A stretch of DNA of 64,000 nt. It comes from Bacteroidetes bacterium GWF2_43_63 (GTDB taxonomy: Bacteria; Bacteroidota; Bacteroidia; Bacteroidales; DTU049). Below are positions 34,019-42,013 of this stretch, in pieces. The translations under genes and the position numbers were made by a program. The DNA is taken from positions 1-64,000 of the forward strand of contig MEOQ01000005.1 in assembly GCA_001769275.1 (NCBI GenBank). The letters are read 5' to 3'. Every line of letters begins with the position of its first letter. Position 1 is the first letter of the stretch. Under the pieces are notes generated by a model. The model saw nothing but the letters and a program-made list of their open reading frames with translations, did not search any database and was not told where the DNA came from.

Positions 34019-34037
34019 CTAATCCTTCTTGTTTGTT

Positions 34038-34619
34038 CTACAAATATTTCAATGCCAAGCGAATAACATCTTCAACAGTAGTCAGTTCGCCGGACTTCAA
34101 TGCGTGATCAACAGCTTTTTCGGCAGCCTGCCGGGCAAAGCCGAGTTGAGCCAATGCAGATAACGCTTCTTGCCGGATTGTATTGTGTTGCGGCGAAACA
34201 TTTTCTGAAACATAGCTCCCCTTCTCAAATTTGCCTCGCAAATCCACAATAATTCTTTCGGCTGTTTTTTGGCCAATCCCTTTCACTTTTTGAAGCAGCG
34301 CCACATTGTTGTTGCTAACAGCTTCAACAACTCCCGAAGGATTCATAGCCGACAGAATAACACGCGCAGTATTGGCTCCAACACCAGAAACGCCAATCAA
34401 GAGTCTGAAAATAACGCGTTCTTCTTCGGAATGAAAGCCAAATAGAAACTGGCCATCTTCTCTGAATATGTGATGAGTCAGAAGTTTTACCGTTTCCTGG
34501 CTCTGAATTTTTTCGTAAGTATTGAGCGAAATGCTGACAAAATAACCGACTCCGTTGCATTCAACCACAACGAAGGCAGGATTTATTTCAGCAACTTTGC
34601 CATGGAGGAAATGAATCAT
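34038..34619 (-). CDS. ruvA: Holliday junction helicase subunit RuvA
   Basis: RuvA binds four-way junctions and loads RuvB for branch migration. The 193-residue product has the N-terminal OB fold (MIHFLHGKVAEINPAFVVVE), helix-hairpin-helix motifs (LLIGVSGVGANTARVIL near 75 and VKGIGQKTAERIIVDLR near 110) and the small C-terminal RuvB-contact domain (EALSALAQLGFARQAAEKAV). The length is normal. Its start overlaps the malic enzyme stop by four bases. It sits between malic enzyme and sprA, an order repeated in other Bacteroidota. Confidence 0.96.
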   Translation of the reverse strand: MIHFLHGKVAEINPAFVVVECNGVGYFVSISLNTYEKIQSQETVKLLTHHIFREDGQFLFGFHSEEERVIFRLLIGVSGVGANTARVILSAMNPSGVVEAVSNNNVALLQKVKGIGQKTAERIIVDLRGKFEKGSYVSENVSPQHNTIRQEALSALAQLGFARQAAEKAVDHALKSGELTTVEDVIRLALKYL

Positions 34620-36079
34620 AACGTGCTTTTAACCTTATTGATTGCGAATTGAAGGGCTTGTTCAATAATTTCCGAAGGAGGGTCGGGTAAAAATCCTCCA
34701 TCAGACATTGATTTTACGAGGTTTCTTGAATAGTCTATATCACGCTTTGCCCATTCGTAGGCTTTTTCACGCGAAAGTGTATTTCTTGCAACGCCGTCCT
34801 TGATGGCCTGCATGGCCACATCGGCTGCTTCGAACGGAAAAACATCGGCTTCGTCCATGGTAGGGACAATGTTTTCGGGATTTATTCCGCGTTTTTCGGC
34901 GTAACCGGCCAGTGAATGTGCTGCTGCAATGGCCATGTTGTCGGTTATCTTGCGGGCCCTGACCATCAAGGCTCCTTTCAGAATGCCCGGAAAACCAATC
35001 GAATTGTTCACCTGATTTGGGAAATCACCACGGCCGGTGGCAACAATGAACGCGCCTGCTTCTTTGGCTGCATAGGGATATATTTCAGGAACCGGATTGG
35101 CGCATACGAAAACGACCGACTTCGGCGCCATCAGTTTGATCCAGTCTTTTCTGATGGTGTCTGGCCCCGGGGTTGAAAGCGATATCAGCACATCAGCGCC
35201 GTTCATGGCTTCTTCCATGGTGCCGGTACAATCCGGATTGGTGCTGCAACATAATTCCCATTTGCGGTAAAAACGTGTGTCCGCTTCAATATCTTTGCGG
35301 TTCTTATTCAATGAGCCTTTACTGTCGAAAATGATGATTTTTTTCGGATCAGCTCCATCGGTAATCAGCAAGCGGGCAATGGTTGTGTTTGAAGCGCCAG
35401 CGCCGAAAAGAACGAATTTTGCTTCGCTCATTTTTTTACCGGCAAGTTTCAGGGCGTTTATCACTCCGGCCAGCGTTACACTGGCAGTGCCTTGTGCGTC
35501 GTCGTGCCACACAGGAATTTCGCATTCCTCGCGCAGAACATCAAGCACTTTGAAGCAATTCGGCTGGCTTATATCTTCGAGATTCACAGCTCCAAAGCTG
35601 TGTTGAACCATTTTTACGAATTCAATAATTTTGTCAGGATCGTTTTTACCATCTTTGCCTTTACTGTCGATGCAAAGAGCAACGCCATCAACGCCCCCCA
35701 GATATTTCATAAGGTAAGCCTTGCCTTCCATTACACCAAGTCCACCTGAAGGAGTGACATCACCGTCGCCCAGAACGCGGGTGCTGTCGCTGATAACAGC
35801 AACCAGGTTTCCGCGGTTTGAAAGATCGAACGACAAATCATTGTTGTCGCGGATTCCGGTTGAAACAGAAGAAACACCAGGCGTGTACCAGACGTTGAAC
35901 CAGTTGAAACCGGGAACAGGGGCTTTCGGCACAGTCTGAATTTTACCACCATAGTGATGGTGTGCCAGTTCTGAAAGTTTTTTAAGAAAAATAGTTTGAG
36001 CTTCAGCCAATTGGCCGGGTGTGAAATCAGCAGGCATTAGCCGGTCCAGTTTTTCCAACTTTAGTGTGGACGGATCCAT
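34616..36079 (-). CDS. Malic enzyme, NAD(P)-dependent
   Basis: Oxidatively decarboxylates malate to pyruvate. The 487-residue product shows the catalytic region GNLVAVISDSTRVLGDGDV, the Asp-rich metal site VWHDDAQGTASV and the dinucleotide fold VLFGAGASNTTIARLL. It matches the N-terminal half of the long MaeB-type enzymes but lacks their phosphotransacetylase domain, so it is the short form. Cofactor choice cannot be decided from the sequence. A -7 box TACTTTTG at 36104-36111 (minus) makes it the first gene of the operon malic enzyme, ruvA, sprA. Confidence 0.92.
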   Translation of the reverse strand: MDPSTLKLEKLDRLMPADFTPGQLAEAQTIFLKKLSELAHHHYGGKIQTVPKAPVPGFNWFNVWYTPGVSSVSTGIRDNNDLSFDLSNRGNLVAVISDSTRVLGDGDVTPSGGLGVMEGKAYLMKYLGGVDGVALCIDSKGKDGKNDPDKIIEFVKMVQHSFGAVNLEDISQPNCFKVLDVLREECEIPVWHDDAQGTASVTLAGVINALKLAGKKMSEAKFVLFGAGASNTTIARLLITDGADPKKIIIFDSKGSLNKNRKDIEADTRFYRKWELCCSTNPDCTGTMEEAMNGADVLISLSTPGPDTIRKDWIKLMAPKSVVFVCANPVPEIYPYAAKEAGAFIVATGRGDFPNQVNNSIGFPGILKGALMVRARKITDNMAIAAAHSLAGYAEKRGINPENIVPTMDEADVFPFEAADVAMQAIKDGVARNTLSREKAYEWAKRDIDYSRNLVKSMSDGGFLPDPPSEIIEQALQFAINKVKSTL

Positions 36080-36103
36080 CGTTTATCTTATTATTTAAAG
36101 GAA

Positions 36104-36111
36104 CAAAAGTA
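36104..36111 (-). promoter_or_regulatory. -7 box of the malic enzyme-ruvA-sprA operon
   Basis: TACTTTTG on the minus strand, 24 bases before the ATG at 36079. Confidence 0.5.
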
Positions 36112-36153
36112 ATCAAAACTGATTTAATGGCAGTAAATTATTAACAGTCTGAC

Positions 36154-37362
36154 TTACAGAATTTTGTTTTTAAACAGGCAGGCGTCGCCATAGCTCAGAA
36201 ACCGCAATTGATTTGTTTTCGCAAAATCATAGGCTTCCTGCCAGTTTTCTGACGAAAATGCATCGACCAGCATCAGTAAGGTGCTTTTGGGCTGATGGAA
36301 ATTGGTAATCAGATAGTCGGCGGTTCGTACAGGCCTGCCTTTGGTAATGAAGAGTGACGTGTTTCCACTTAGTCCGGACCCTTTTTTTTCCGCCATTTGA
36401 TGCAGATTATTAAATGCCTCACTGCGCGAAAGTGAATTTTCAGCATGCCATTTATCCCACTGATGAATTGTAAATGTTGAATGAGTAGCGCTAATACCGG
36501 ACTTGTTTTTTTCTGCAAAAATATACATGCTTTCAAGCGCCCGAAGAGTTGTAGTACCAACCACGACCCAGGGTTTGCCCGCATTTTCGGCAAGGATTTT
36601 CAATTGTTGCCTCGAAATAAACAAAGGTTCTGTATGCATTTCATGATCTGCAATATTTCCTTTTACCGGTCTGAATGTGCCAAGCCCGACATGTAGTGTT
36701 AATGCCACCTGCGTGATTCCACTCCTGTCAAGGTCCTGCAACTGGCTTTCGGTAAAGTGCAGCCCTGCAGTGGGCGCCGCTACAGATCCTTCGTTGCGGG
36801 CAAAAACTGTCTGATACCGATCACGGTCTTCGTCCACCGTATCTCTGTGAATGTAGGGTGGGAGCGGAACGCGTGCCAGCAAATCAAGTATTTCAGCAAA
36901 TATTAAATCGTTGTTCCATTCGAACGACACCGTGTCGGCGGCTATTCTTGAAGCTGTCAATATCGAATTGGTTCCGTCGGGGAGTGGAAAATCAATGCGG
37001 AGGTTTCCATTCTTCCATTTTGCAGCATTTCCGATCAATACAGTCCACTGACAGGTGTGCTTTGAGGCCAGCGTTAGCTGATAATCGGCATCTCCATCGG
37101 GTTGAAGCAAAAATATTTCAATGCGTGCCCCGGTTGTTTTGCTAAATACAAGCCTTGCCGGAATCACTTTTGTTTCGTTGAAAATGAGCAGCGAATTGTT
37201 TGGAATGAAATTCTTCAGTTCATTAAAGTCGCTCACAGAAAATGGCTTCCGGTGTGCCAGTAAAATCTTTGAACCGCCTCGTTGTTCCGGAGGAAATTGC
37301 GCAATATTTTCTTCAGGTAAATGGTAATCGTAATCCTTAATGTCGAGTTCCGGAAAATTCAT
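36154..37362 (-). CDS. queA: S-adenosylmethionine:tRNA ribosyltransferase-isomerase
   Basis: QueA transfers the ribosyl part of S-adenosylmethionine to preQ1 in tRNA, making epoxyqueuosine. The product from the ATG at 37362 is 402 residues and includes IAQFPPEQRGGSKILLA near the N-terminus, EGSVAAPTAGLHFTE in the middle, TLHVGLGTFRPVKG and LITNFHQPKSTLLMLV toward the end. The frame is open to 37449, but that extension would overlap the SPOR gene and lacks conserved sequence. It is slightly longer than the E. coli enzyme, as is usual for one Bacteroidota form. Confidence 0.94.
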   Translation of the reverse strand: MNFPELDIKDYDYHLPEENIAQFPPEQRGGSKILLAHRKPFSVSDFNELKNFIPNNSLLIFNETKVIPARLVFSKTTGARIEIFLLQPDGDADYQLTLASKHTCQWTVLIGNAAKWKNGNLRIDFPLPDGTNSILTASRIAADTVSFEWNNDLIFAEILDLLARVPLPPYIHRDTVDEDRDRYQTVFARNEGSVAAPTAGLHFTESQLQDLDRSGITQVALTLHVGLGTFRPVKGNIADHEMHTEPLFISRQQLKILAENAGKPWVVVGTTTLRALESMYIFAEKNKSGISATHSTFTIHQWDKWHAENSLSRSEAFNNLHQMAEKKGSGLSGNTSLFITKGRPVRTADYLITNFHQPKSTLLMLVDAFSSENWQEAYDFAKTNQLRFLSYGDACLFKNKIL

Positions 37363-37408
37363 GATGGATTCGTGTGTCGCTTCTGTAGCGGTTTTTGATA
37401 AAACTGCT

Positions 37409-37825
37409 TTAGTCAATTTCCTTTGGAGGGAAAATGCCGGGAAGCTCAATATCGTCTTTAATAATATATGCTTCGGGCCACTGCTCTTTTATGCGTTGCT
37501 TGAATGCTTCTGCCTCGAGCTTATTTCTGAAATTGCCCACTCTGACTTTATAATAAGGCTCCTGAAAAACAACATAGGCCGATACTTCGGGAAAGCGCGA
37601 CATGAATTTTCCTTTTTCGCCAAAAGCCTTGTTTTTCGAGTAGTTTCCGGATTCAAAATATATCTGGATTCTGTAACCCGGGAAGCCTTTTACATTTTCA
37701 TTAAATGCAATATGCTTGGCTACGAGCGTCTCTACGCCTTTATCGCCGAGGATGGTCACTCTTCCCTGTGCATGGGCAAAAGTAAAGGTGGATATTGTTA
37801 TCAGAACAAAAACCAACAAACGCAT
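37409..37825 (-). CDS. Secreted SPOR-domain protein
   Basis: SPOR domains bind denuded septal peptidoglycan. The 138-residue product has a signal peptide (MRLLVFVLITISTFTFAHAQG) and a single SPOR domain over about residues 48-128 (GYRIQIYFESGNYSKNKA, YVVFQEPYYKVRVGNFRNKL). A -7 box TAACTTTG at 37841-37848 (minus) shows that the ATG six codons further upstream (37843) is not used. It probably sits in the periplasm and may act in cell division or cell-wall turnover. It is 46 bases from queA on the same strand. Confidence 0.88.
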   Translation of the reverse strand: MRLLVFVLITISTFTFAHAQGRVTILGDKGVETLVAKHIAFNENVKGFPGYRIQIYFESGNYSKNKAFGEKGKFMSRFPEVSAYVVFQEPYYKVRVGNFRNKLEAEAFKQRIKEQWPEAYIIKDDIELPGIFPPKEID

Positions 37826-37840
37826 AGTTTTTATTTTTTG

Positions 37841-37848
37841 CAAAGTTA
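37841..37848 (-). promoter_or_regulatory. -7 box of the SPOR protein gene
   Basis: TAACTTTG on the minus strand overlaps the ATG at 37843 and so decides for the start at 37825. Confidence 0.55.
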
Positions 37849-37896
37849 CGACTTTTTGGGCATTTGGGTAATCACAAACTATACCTGAAAAATCAT

Positions 37897-37929
37897 AAAA
37901 AAAGCCCTGAGTAAATCAGAGCTTTTTCT
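37897..37929 (-). terminator. Terminator of the C25 peptidase gene
   Basis: AAAAAAGCCCTGA and TCAGAGCTTTTTC pair around GTAAA with one G:T; the minus strand ends in a run of T. It starts about 16 bases after the stop at 37945. Confidence 0.8.
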
Positions 37930-37944
37930 TTGCAGTTGTAGTGT

Positions 37945-40608
37945 TTATTTGTCGATGGCAAGCGAAGTTATATCCGTACCATTTTTTGTGGTTACCCTGA
38001 TGTAGTATAGTCCTTCGGAAAGCGCAGCAACACTTATGTTCAAAACATTATCGTTATAAATTTCGCTGAATACAATTGAACCCTTGGTGTCAAGAATTTC
38101 AACCCGCTGAATCTTTTCGGCACTCGTTACAGTTATGACGTTCTGAGCTGGATTCGGGAAAAGGGCTGTTAGTTTGTCAACTTCCTCAAGTGCAGTAATG
38201 GAGGCACTGAAATTGACAGATGCGGTGTCATTTGCTGTATTTATATCTGTTGAGTTGTTGGGTTCAGAAGTATATGCAAGAAAAGTATTGTTCGAATTTG
38301 AAATGATAATGACATTAAGTACAACAGTGTCGCTTTGTCCGGTCGCCAGATTTCCGGTCCAAGCCGTCGTTTGCAGTGTGCCGGTATTTAGCCTGTAATT
38401 AACATTGACCTGAGTTAGATTGATCGTTCCATTATTTTTAATGACTACTTCCGGAGTTTCCGGAATGTCATTACCCGCATAAGAGCCACCGGGAGTGATA
38501 ATGCTGAATAATTGAGCATCAAGCGTGCTGGCGAAATCACTTATCGGAAGATTGCCAATGTGCGGAATTTTATTCTGCTTGGTAGCCACTACAAGCGCTG
38601 TATCCACTGAAGTAAATGCCGGGAAAGTCAGTGTGACAGACGTGTTTGTGCCGGTGTATTGCGCATCAAGCAAAACTCCATTGAGGGAAATGGCGACATA
38701 GGTGTATTGTTCGGTGCTAACTACCAGCGAAGTATTTCCAATCTGAGCCGGGTTGTTATAGGTAATGGTGAGCGGATCCGGTTTGGAGAAATAATTCATA
38801 ACAGATGGGTCGCCCAAAAGGTGATATTCTTCCCAGTAGTATTTTTTGAATGTTGTACTGTAAGTCGAGGCCTGTACGGCAATATTACCTCCAACAACCA
38901 TTTGCCCGTTTGTAATGAACCAGTCGGTTGTTGCTTCACCATTGTCGTGAAAAACTTTATCATAAGCGCCTAGCCCTGATCCTGCATAGGTGGGATTAGC
39001 GGTAATACTTGATGTGTTGCCGATGCCCCACCAATAGTCTCCATCCCAATAGCTGTAGTCCGATGCGCCAATGTATCCAACGGCTCCTTCGTTTACAGCT
39101 CTCAGAAGGGCTTCCCCAAAACAATTGCTGTCTTCGAATTTTACGCTCTGGCAGCAGTTCCCAACAAGAAGTCCATATTTGTTGGCATTGTTCAGACTGG
39201 CAATTCCGGTAGTTGAAAATGCAGGGTCAGACCATCCGGATGATCCGCAATGCGCTGTATAATTGCCGTATCCGACGCCATCACCAATGATGGAAATTAT
39301 TTCGGAAGGAACTGTGCCCCCATCGCTGGCCGGATACAAATAGGTGTGAGAATAAATGCCATGAGCCGCATTGAAATAATTGTCTGTTCCATAACTAATT
39401 TGTCCGTTTCCGTAGGTCGGGGCATAGGAACCATCAACTCCTGCAATCATAAGCACCGTGTCCATATAGTCAGCAGAAGGCATGGTAAACTTTTCGTACA
39501 TCAGTGTTTTGTTTATCTGCGGTGTAAGCTGCGCTACAGTCTGTGCTGAAAAACGGCCGTAGTAAATGTCAGGAATATTGTCTGAGGCGCCGCCATAACA
39601 TGCGTAATACAAATCTGTGACATGAGCGTTCATCGAAGCTCCGTTGAATGCAGGTATCTGAGCAACATCTCCGACAAGCAAAACATAGGTAGGAGCCGGA
39701 TCGGTTGGCGTACCGGCAGTGTATAATCCCTGTAAATAATTTTTGATGGTAGTTGTTGTTGTACCAACCGCGGCCTGATCGGTATAAGCCTCTACAACAT
39801 GAAATCCTTTTTCAGTTTTCCATTGAATGAATGGCTGCAAGGCCGTTTCGAACATGCGATCAGCAACAATGACAAATTTTATCGGATAAGTTGTGATTAA
39901 ATCCTTTGTTGCCGGTTCAGTATAATTGGCCAGTTCTTTATAAAAGCCATCATGAGCCGGACTGAAAAAGTTGGCTTTTCTTTGGTTATACTCAGAATAT
40001 CCGGCTGCGTCAAAACTAACCGTGAAGCGGATGTTGTATTTTATTTCGATTTTATTACTGACCGGATTATAGGATACTGGGTCAATTTCAATGGTCCCCA
40101 TATTCACCCCACGCATCTCACCTCCTTCAACAATGCGGATGAGCGGGTTGTTCGAGTATGCATCAATGCCATAAAATGCCTGATCGTAAAGAAACACTAT
40201 TTCTGACGGATCCGCGCTTTTCGACCACGATGGCTGAGCCGGAATTACCTTGTCGCTAAATCCAAGATCGTCGAGATCGAATTCTGCGACATCAAATAAA
40301 ATATTGCTGATTTTTGCCGGACCGCTGGTTGGCACTTCAATCAGCTGGCTGAAAACCGGAATACCCGGGCGTCCGTCATCGAAACGTTTGGTGAACTTGG
40401 GAAAATCTACAACCGTGAAATTTCCTGCAGAAGTTTCAACTTTTGTTAATGAAAATTCACTGATATTGAGTGCTGCAGTAAAAGACAAACCCTTGTTTGA
40501 CTCAATTTTCATTTTTGTTTCTTCTCCCTGCACGGGAATTCGAATTGTTTGTGCTGAAGCCGCAATGGCAACGATTATTGCTAAGCCCGTTAGTATAATT
40601 TGTTTCAT
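37945..40608 (-). CDS. Gingipain-type C25 cysteine peptidase with T9SS sorting domain
   Basis: The 887-residue product has a signal peptide (MKQIILTGLAIIVAIAASAQ), a gingipain-like propeptide (about 20-220) and a C25 catalytic domain (about 225-600). The dyad is visible: His near 453 in AHCGSSGWSDP and Cys near 485/486 in VGNCCQS, spaced as in RgpB (33 residues to Cys486). A beta-rich region follows, and then a type A T9SS C-terminal sorting domain (about 805-887; LFPNPAQNVITVTS, VEILDTKGSIVFSE, LSEGLYYIRVTTKNG). It should be exported by SprA and attached to the surface. Specificity for Arg or Lys cannot be read. The open frame begins with a GTG one codon earlier. Confidence 0.94.
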   Translation of the reverse strand: MKQIILTGLAIIVAIAASAQTIRIPVQGEETKMKIESNKGLSFTAALNISEFSLTKVETSAGNFTVVDFPKFTKRFDDGRPGIPVFSQLIEVPTSGPAKISNILFDVAEFDLDDLGFSDKVIPAQPSWSKSADPSEIVFLYDQAFYGIDAYSNNPLIRIVEGGEMRGVNMGTIEIDPVSYNPVSNKIEIKYNIRFTVSFDAAGYSEYNQRKANFFSPAHDGFYKELANYTEPATKDLITTYPIKFVIVADRMFETALQPFIQWKTEKGFHVVEAYTDQAAVGTTTTTIKNYLQGLYTAGTPTDPAPTYVLLVGDVAQIPAFNGASMNAHVTDLYYACYGGASDNIPDIYYGRFSAQTVAQLTPQINKTLMYEKFTMPSADYMDTVLMIAGVDGSYAPTYGNGQISYGTDNYFNAAHGIYSHTYLYPASDGGTVPSEIISIIGDGVGYGNYTAHCGSSGWSDPAFSTTGIASLNNANKYGLLVGNCCQSVKFEDSNCFGEALLRAVNEGAVGYIGASDYSYWDGDYWWGIGNTSSITANPTYAGSGLGAYDKVFHDNGEATTDWFITNGQMVVGGNIAVQASTYSTTFKKYYWEEYHLLGDPSVMNYFSKPDPLTITYNNPAQIGNTSLVVSTEQYTYVAISLNGVLLDAQYTGTNTSVTLTFPAFTSVDTALVVATKQNKIPHIGNLPISDFASTLDAQLFSIITPGGSYAGNDIPETPEVVIKNNGTINLTQVNVNYRLNTGTLQTTAWTGNLATGQSDTVVLNVIIISNSNNTFLAYTSEPNNSTDINTANDTASVNFSASITALEEVDKLTALFPNPAQNVITVTSAEKIQRVEILDTKGSIVFSEIYNDNVLNISVAALSEGLYYIRVTTKNGTDITSLAIDK

Positions 40609-40760
40609 CACCCTGTTTGTTTTACAGAATAAGAGCGATTTTTAAAAAAAATGTTGCATGACTGAAGATAAAATTTTTTCATAACAGTTAACTGTTCAAT
40701 TAACCTTCGAAGAGTTCCGAACTCTTCAAGGGTTTTCTAAACAGGAATTATACTTTTTTC

Positions 40761-41762
40761 TCATAATCGGATGCCGGCATTCAGACCGGGCATAAAAGTG
40801 TTGAGCCAGGTGTTGCGCTTTATTGATACAGCCAGTCCCAGTGCGGGTACCGGCCTGTACTCTGCTCCAGCCATAAAATATATTTCGTTTTCAACATTTC
40901 CGTATTCCAGAAGATAATCTGCGCGTGCGAAAACAGCTGTTTTCTCGCCTGTCTTAAAGGAGGAAAACAGGCTGAAGCCGTTCAGATCTGTACTGACATT
41001 ATATGAATTGTTTTTCACGAGATTATATTCGGCTCCGGCCATCCATTTCCCTTTTTTGTATCCGGAAAAAATGCTGAAAGCGCTGCGATCAAGCGTGCCT
41101 GACTGTGAATGAGGCTGATAGTCTGCGTAAACTTTGAAAATCAAATGCTCTTTTGGCCTGTACTCGGCATTGAAGCAATACTGAAACAACGACTCATTGT
41201 CCTGATATCGGAAAGGACCTTCCCCATTCACGACAGTGGCGCTTAGCATCAAAGTTTTAGTGGGGAAGAATTTTATTCTGGCTCCGAAGTCAGCCGGGTT
41301 TCCAAAGCGGAAGTATTCCTGCATGGTTGTGTTTACATAGCGCAATCCCCAGTGTTTGTCCTGCACGGTTAGATACTGTTCATTTAAAAGTTGCCCGAAA
41401 CACAATTCAGCCCAGGGTTTTACTTTCCAGTCAATTTCGGCCATCTTGAGAAATGCGGTGTACTTGCTGCCTTCAAAGTATGATGAGATTCCGATAGTGT
41501 CTGGAAAAGTGAAGTTTGTGGTTCGGGTAACATCATAGATGATGGTTGCATTTACTTTTTGCGAAAGGGATTTTTTGTAACCGATTATCGCAGTGTTAAT
41601 ACCAAAGCCAGTATGCGGAGTAGTGTTCTCATTCACGTCATAAACAAAAAATGTATGAATATCGGCAAAGAACTTCCCGGGGTCAGGCTTTGATGTGTCG
41701 CTCTGTGAATAAGTATTTAGAACAGTAACGATGATGAGAACAACCAGTGCAATTTTTTTCAT
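40761..41762 (-). CDS. Outer-membrane beta-barrel (porin-like) protein
   Basis: The 333-residue product has a signal peptide (MKKIALVVLIIVTVLNTYSQ) and then repeated amphipathic beta strands with aromatic girdle residues (FADIHTFFVYDV, VNATIIYDVTRT, LIFKVYADYQPH, EIYFMAGAEYRP), ending in GLNAGIRL. This pattern fits a phosphate-selective-porin-like barrel. I cannot assign a substrate. It has its own -7 box TATTTTTG at 41779-41786 (minus). A short AT-rich gap separates it from the C25 gene. Confidence 0.8.
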   Translation of the reverse strand: MKKIALVVLIIVTVLNTYSQSDTSKPDPGKFFADIHTFFVYDVNENTTPHTGFGINTAIIGYKKSLSQKVNATIIYDVTRTTNFTFPDTIGISSYFEGSKYTAFLKMAEIDWKVKPWAELCFGQLLNEQYLTVQDKHWGLRYVNTTMQEYFRFGNPADFGARIKFFPTKTLMLSATVVNGEGPFRYQDNESLFQYCFNAEYRPKEHLIFKVYADYQPHSQSGTLDRSAFSIFSGYKKGKWMAGAEYNLVKNNSYNVSTDLNGFSLFSSFKTGEKTAVFARADYLLEYGNVENEIYFMAGAEYRPVPALGLAVSIKRNTWLNTFMPGLNAGIRL

Positions 41763-41778
41763 AGTAAAACAATTGCAA

Positions 41779-41786
41779 CAAAAATA
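41779..41786 (-). promoter_or_regulatory. -7 box of the barrel protein gene
   Basis: TATTTTTG on the minus strand, 16 bases before the ATG at 41762. Confidence 0.45.
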
Positions 41787-41837
41787 AAATAAAGTTCAAC
41801 TCGTCAGATATTTTTATTTAGTGATTTGCAATTTTTC

Positions 41838-41845
41838 TATATTTG
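41838..41845 (+). promoter_or_regulatory. -7 box of the MuiA-type gene, with a long leader
   Basis: TATATTTG matches TAnnTTTG. The start codon is at 42014, so the leader would be about 160 bases, unusually long for this window. Confidence 0.45.
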
Positions 41846-42013
41846 TGTCAAAGTGATTTATTAATAATCGGGGGAACGGTGCTTCCAAAAATAATAGATC
41901 CGCTGATTTGTGAATTTTTCATTGCCAAGCATCTCCTTGCTTTATGAAAATTTTGCCAGCCGATGGCAGGATATTTGACAAGCGCACTTTTTTAATTTTT
42001 AAACTATAAGCCC

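Noticed and set aside
37340-37888. Plus-strand open frame of 182 codons opposite the SPOR gene
   Set aside because: The SPOR protein on the minus strand is clear and has a promoter box; the opposite frame is a shadow.
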